DNA from: FEN-1219 sp035644475
Lineage (GTDB): Bacteria; Pseudomonadota; Gammaproteobacteria; Steroidobacterales; Rariloculaceae
Direction: 5' to 3'
DNA length: 7,755 nucleotides
Assembly: GCA_035644475.1 (NCBI GenBank)
Contig: DASQOL010000108.1
Span: forward strand, 1 to 7,755
A program made the translations under genes and the position numbers. The notes beneath the pieces are model-generated. The model was not told where the DNA came from and made no database searches. It was given only the letters and a program-made list of their open reading frames with translations. Positions 7,034 to 7,755 of this stretch are shown here, piece by piece (the first letter of the stretch is position 1; the number at the start of each line of letters is the position of its first letter).

Positions 7034-7052
7034 TTGTGAGCAGCGCTAACAA
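7034..7052. promoter_or_regulatory. lac-operator-like inverted repeat upstream of the phage-type regulator gene
   Basis: TTGTGAGC (7034-7041) and GCTAACAA (7045-7052) pair at 7 of 8 positions around a 3-bp centre. It ends 11 bp before the ATG at 7064, in the position of an operator or mRNA leader structure. It resembles the lac operator halves TTGTGAGC and ATAACAA, though that likeness may be chance. Autoregulation by the downstream helix-turn-helix protein is a guess. Confidence 0.4.
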
Positions 7053-7063
7053 CAACGAAAACG

Positions 7064-7606
7064 ATGCGCCTCACGCCGCACGCCGGGATCTTCGCCAGCG
7101 CCGACTGGCTCGCCGAGATCTCCGGAGCTCACCGCACGACCGTTGAACGCTGGCAGCGCACCCAGCGGCTGCCGCGCGCCGTCGCGCTGCTCATCCGGAT
7201 CATGCTCGAGGGCGAGCTCGAGCTCGTGCATCCCGACTGGGCCGGGTTTCGGCTCGATCGCCGCGATGGCACGCTTTGGACGCCGGAAGCCTGGCCGGCG
7301 CGGCCGGCCGACGTCACCGGGATCAAGCACCGCATGGCGCAGATCGGGGAGCTCGAGCGCGAGCTCGGGCGCGCCCGCTCAGTCGCGATCGGCGCGGATG
7401 GACGGGCGCGAGAACTCGCCCGTGCGCTCGAGCTCGTCGACGAGCTCGCGGACCGGCTCAGACTCCTCGGCCGCGGCGCGCGCGAGCCGTTCGACGCGGT
7501 GACGGTCCCGCCGCTGCCGGCGGCCGTCGCGAATCCGCGTAACGGCGAGACCAATCGCAGTCACGAGCCCCGCGCCCGCGGTCAAGAGCTCCGGAGTCAC
7601 CTGTAG
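7064..7606 (+). CDS. Phage-type regulator, DUF3653-like helix-turn-helix protein with coiled coil
   Basis: A 180-aa basic protein. Residues 12-46 look like a helix-turn-helix (ADWLAEISGAHRTTVERW, then RLPRAVALLIRIM). An acidic segment follows, ending in HPDWAGFRLDRRDGTLWTPEAW (56-77). This series (helix-turn-helix, GELEL, WxGF, LWTPEAW) resembles, from memory, DUF3653 proteins of filamentous phages and prophages of Xanthomonadales. Residues 86-136 form a charged, Leu-rich probable coiled coil. The last 40 residues are low in structure and lie opposite the membrane segment of the minus-strand gene, so the true functional C-terminus may be shorter. The ATG at 7064 is the first start after an in-frame TGA at 7037-7039; no Shine-Dalgarno is seen, so a leaderless or weakly translated message is possible. 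Likely a repressor or immunity-type DNA-binding protein; family assignment is moderate. Confidence 0.68.
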   Translation: MRLTPHAGIFASADWLAEISGAHRTTVERWQRTQRLPRAVALLIRIMLEGELELVHPDWAGFRLDRRDGTLWTPEAWPARPADVTGIKHRMAQIGELERELGRARSVAIGADGRARELARALELVDELADRLRLLGRGAREPFDAVTVPPLPAAVANPRNGETNRSHEPRARGQELRSHL

Positions 7607-7612
7607 GCCCAT
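7379..7612 (-). CDS. Small single-pass membrane protein with charged coiled-coil tail, phage-like context
   Basis: A 77-aa protein starting at the ATG at 7612-7610. Residues 8-26 (ELLTAGAGLVTAIGLAVTR) form one membrane segment; the remainder is strongly charged and helical (Arg-rich 27-45, acidic 48-65). The start is well supported: GGAGG lies 5 nt upstream, and the preceding gene's stop overlaps it as TGATG. A GTG one codon earlier is possible but is worse placed. I do not recognise the family; a phage membrane, minor virion or lysis-accessory protein are all compatible. The gene lies wholly opposite the 3' half of the plus-strand regulator gene. One of the two frames could be a shadow, but the ribosome binding site and membrane segment argue that this one is translated. 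Confidence 0.7.
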   Translation of the reverse strand: MGLQVTPELLTAGAGLVTAIGLAVTRIRDGRRQRRDRHRVERLARAAAEESEPVRELVDELERTGEFSRPSIRADRD

Positions 7613-7755
7613 CACACCCTCCGAATCACAGCCACCACCGCCGCGGCCACGATCGCGAACGCGAGCGCGTACGCGATCACGAGCAGCGGCTCGGTCGCCG
7701 GCGGCTCGCCGTAGCTCGCGAGCGGTTGCCCGTCCCGGCCGCGAATCACGACCGC
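7612..7755 (-). CDS. C-terminal end of a membrane-anchored protein, 5' part outside window
   Basis: Forty-seven codons are visible, ending with TGA at 7614-7612. After a polar stretch (RGRDGQPLASYGEPPATEP) comes one hydrophobic membrane segment (LLVIAYALAFAIVAAAVVAVI) and the basic end RRV. A C-terminal anchor with a short positive tail is what filamentous-phage adsorption proteins (pIII-like) and coat proteins end with, but it is common in other membrane proteins too. A GTG at the third visible codon could even be the start of a 45-codon gene, so the true length is open. TGATG coupling links it to the 77-aa gene downstream. Confidence 0.6.
   Translation of the reverse strand, partial: AVVIRGRDGQPLASYGEPPATEPLLVIAYALAFAIVAAAVVAVIRRV
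7618..7622 (-). promoter_or_regulatory. Strong Shine-Dalgarno of the small membrane protein gene
   Basis: GGAGG on the minus strand, with a 5-nt spacer (GTGTG) before the ATG at 7612. It lies inside the last codons of the upstream gene and decides the start of the 77-aa protein. It is the best ribosome binding site in the window. Confidence 0.8.

Larger units (their letters stand above)
6905..7755. mobile_element. Possible left edge of an element integrated at dif (filamentous-prophage-like)
   Basis: Immediately right of the dif-like site the character changes. There are two perfect hairpins within 120 bp, a DUF3653-like phage regulator, and small overlapping minus-strand genes for membrane proteins. 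Filamentous phages of Xanthomonas and Vibrio integrate at dif using host XerC/XerD and carry no integrase; their intergenic regions hold hairpins for replication and packaging. No Zot, coat or replication-initiator gene is visible, and the second dif-like copy that should close the element would lie beyond the window. The call rests on context and remains an inference. Confidence 0.5.

Noticed and set aside
6604..7074. Minus-strand frames across the end of the hydrolase and the dif region
   Set aside because: They are antisense to the hydrolase and to dif, Arg-rich, and without motif or ribosome binding site.

Overview
The window is GC-rich, gene-dense bacterial DNA (about two thirds G+C by eye), most likely from a gammaproteobacterium of the Xanthomonadales/Steroidobacter type. 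The strongest clue is a 28-bp site at 6877-6904 that matches the Escherichia coli chromosome-dimer resolution site dif at 26 of 28 positions as I recall that sequence. A Uup-type ABC-F protein and a signal-peptide-bearing M16 zinc protease fit this placement.

Layout. (1) 1-2810, minus strand: uup (ABC-F ATPase, 642 aa), then 49 bp later the start of a periplasmic or secreted M16 zinc protease that runs off the left edge. (2) 2811-3015: divergent promoter region, with a 30-bp imperfect inverted repeat covering the probable -10 element and start codon of the next gene. (3) 3016-6803, plus strand: a tight four-gene operon. It encodes a short YtrA-type GntR repressor, an ABC ATPase (8-bp overlap), a very large membrane protein that looks like two ABC-2-like permease halves in one chain (5-bp gap), and an exported or anchored alpha/beta hydrolase (ATGA overlap). 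(4) 6804-7063: no gene. It holds the dif-like site, a perfect 14-bp-stem hairpin with a T-run, a second perfect 10-bp-stem hairpin and a lac-operator-like inverted repeat. (5) 7064-7755: phage-like DNA. A plus-strand regulator resembling DUF3653 phage proteins is overlapped at its 3' half, in the antisense direction, by a small minus-strand membrane protein gene. That gene has a perfect ribosome binding site and is coupled by TGATG to an upstream gene ending in a membrane anchor.

Interpretation. The left 6.8 kb reads as ordinary chromosome: a self-regulated GntR/ABC exporter operon beside housekeeping genes, located at the replication terminus. The dif site followed at once by hairpins, a small phage-type regulator and tiny membrane-protein genes suggests the edge of an element that integrates by borrowing host XerC/XerD, such as a filamentous (inovirus-type) prophage. 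Only about 0.85 kb of it is visible and no replication or Zot gene is in view, so the prophage assignment is an inference. The dif site itself is well supported.
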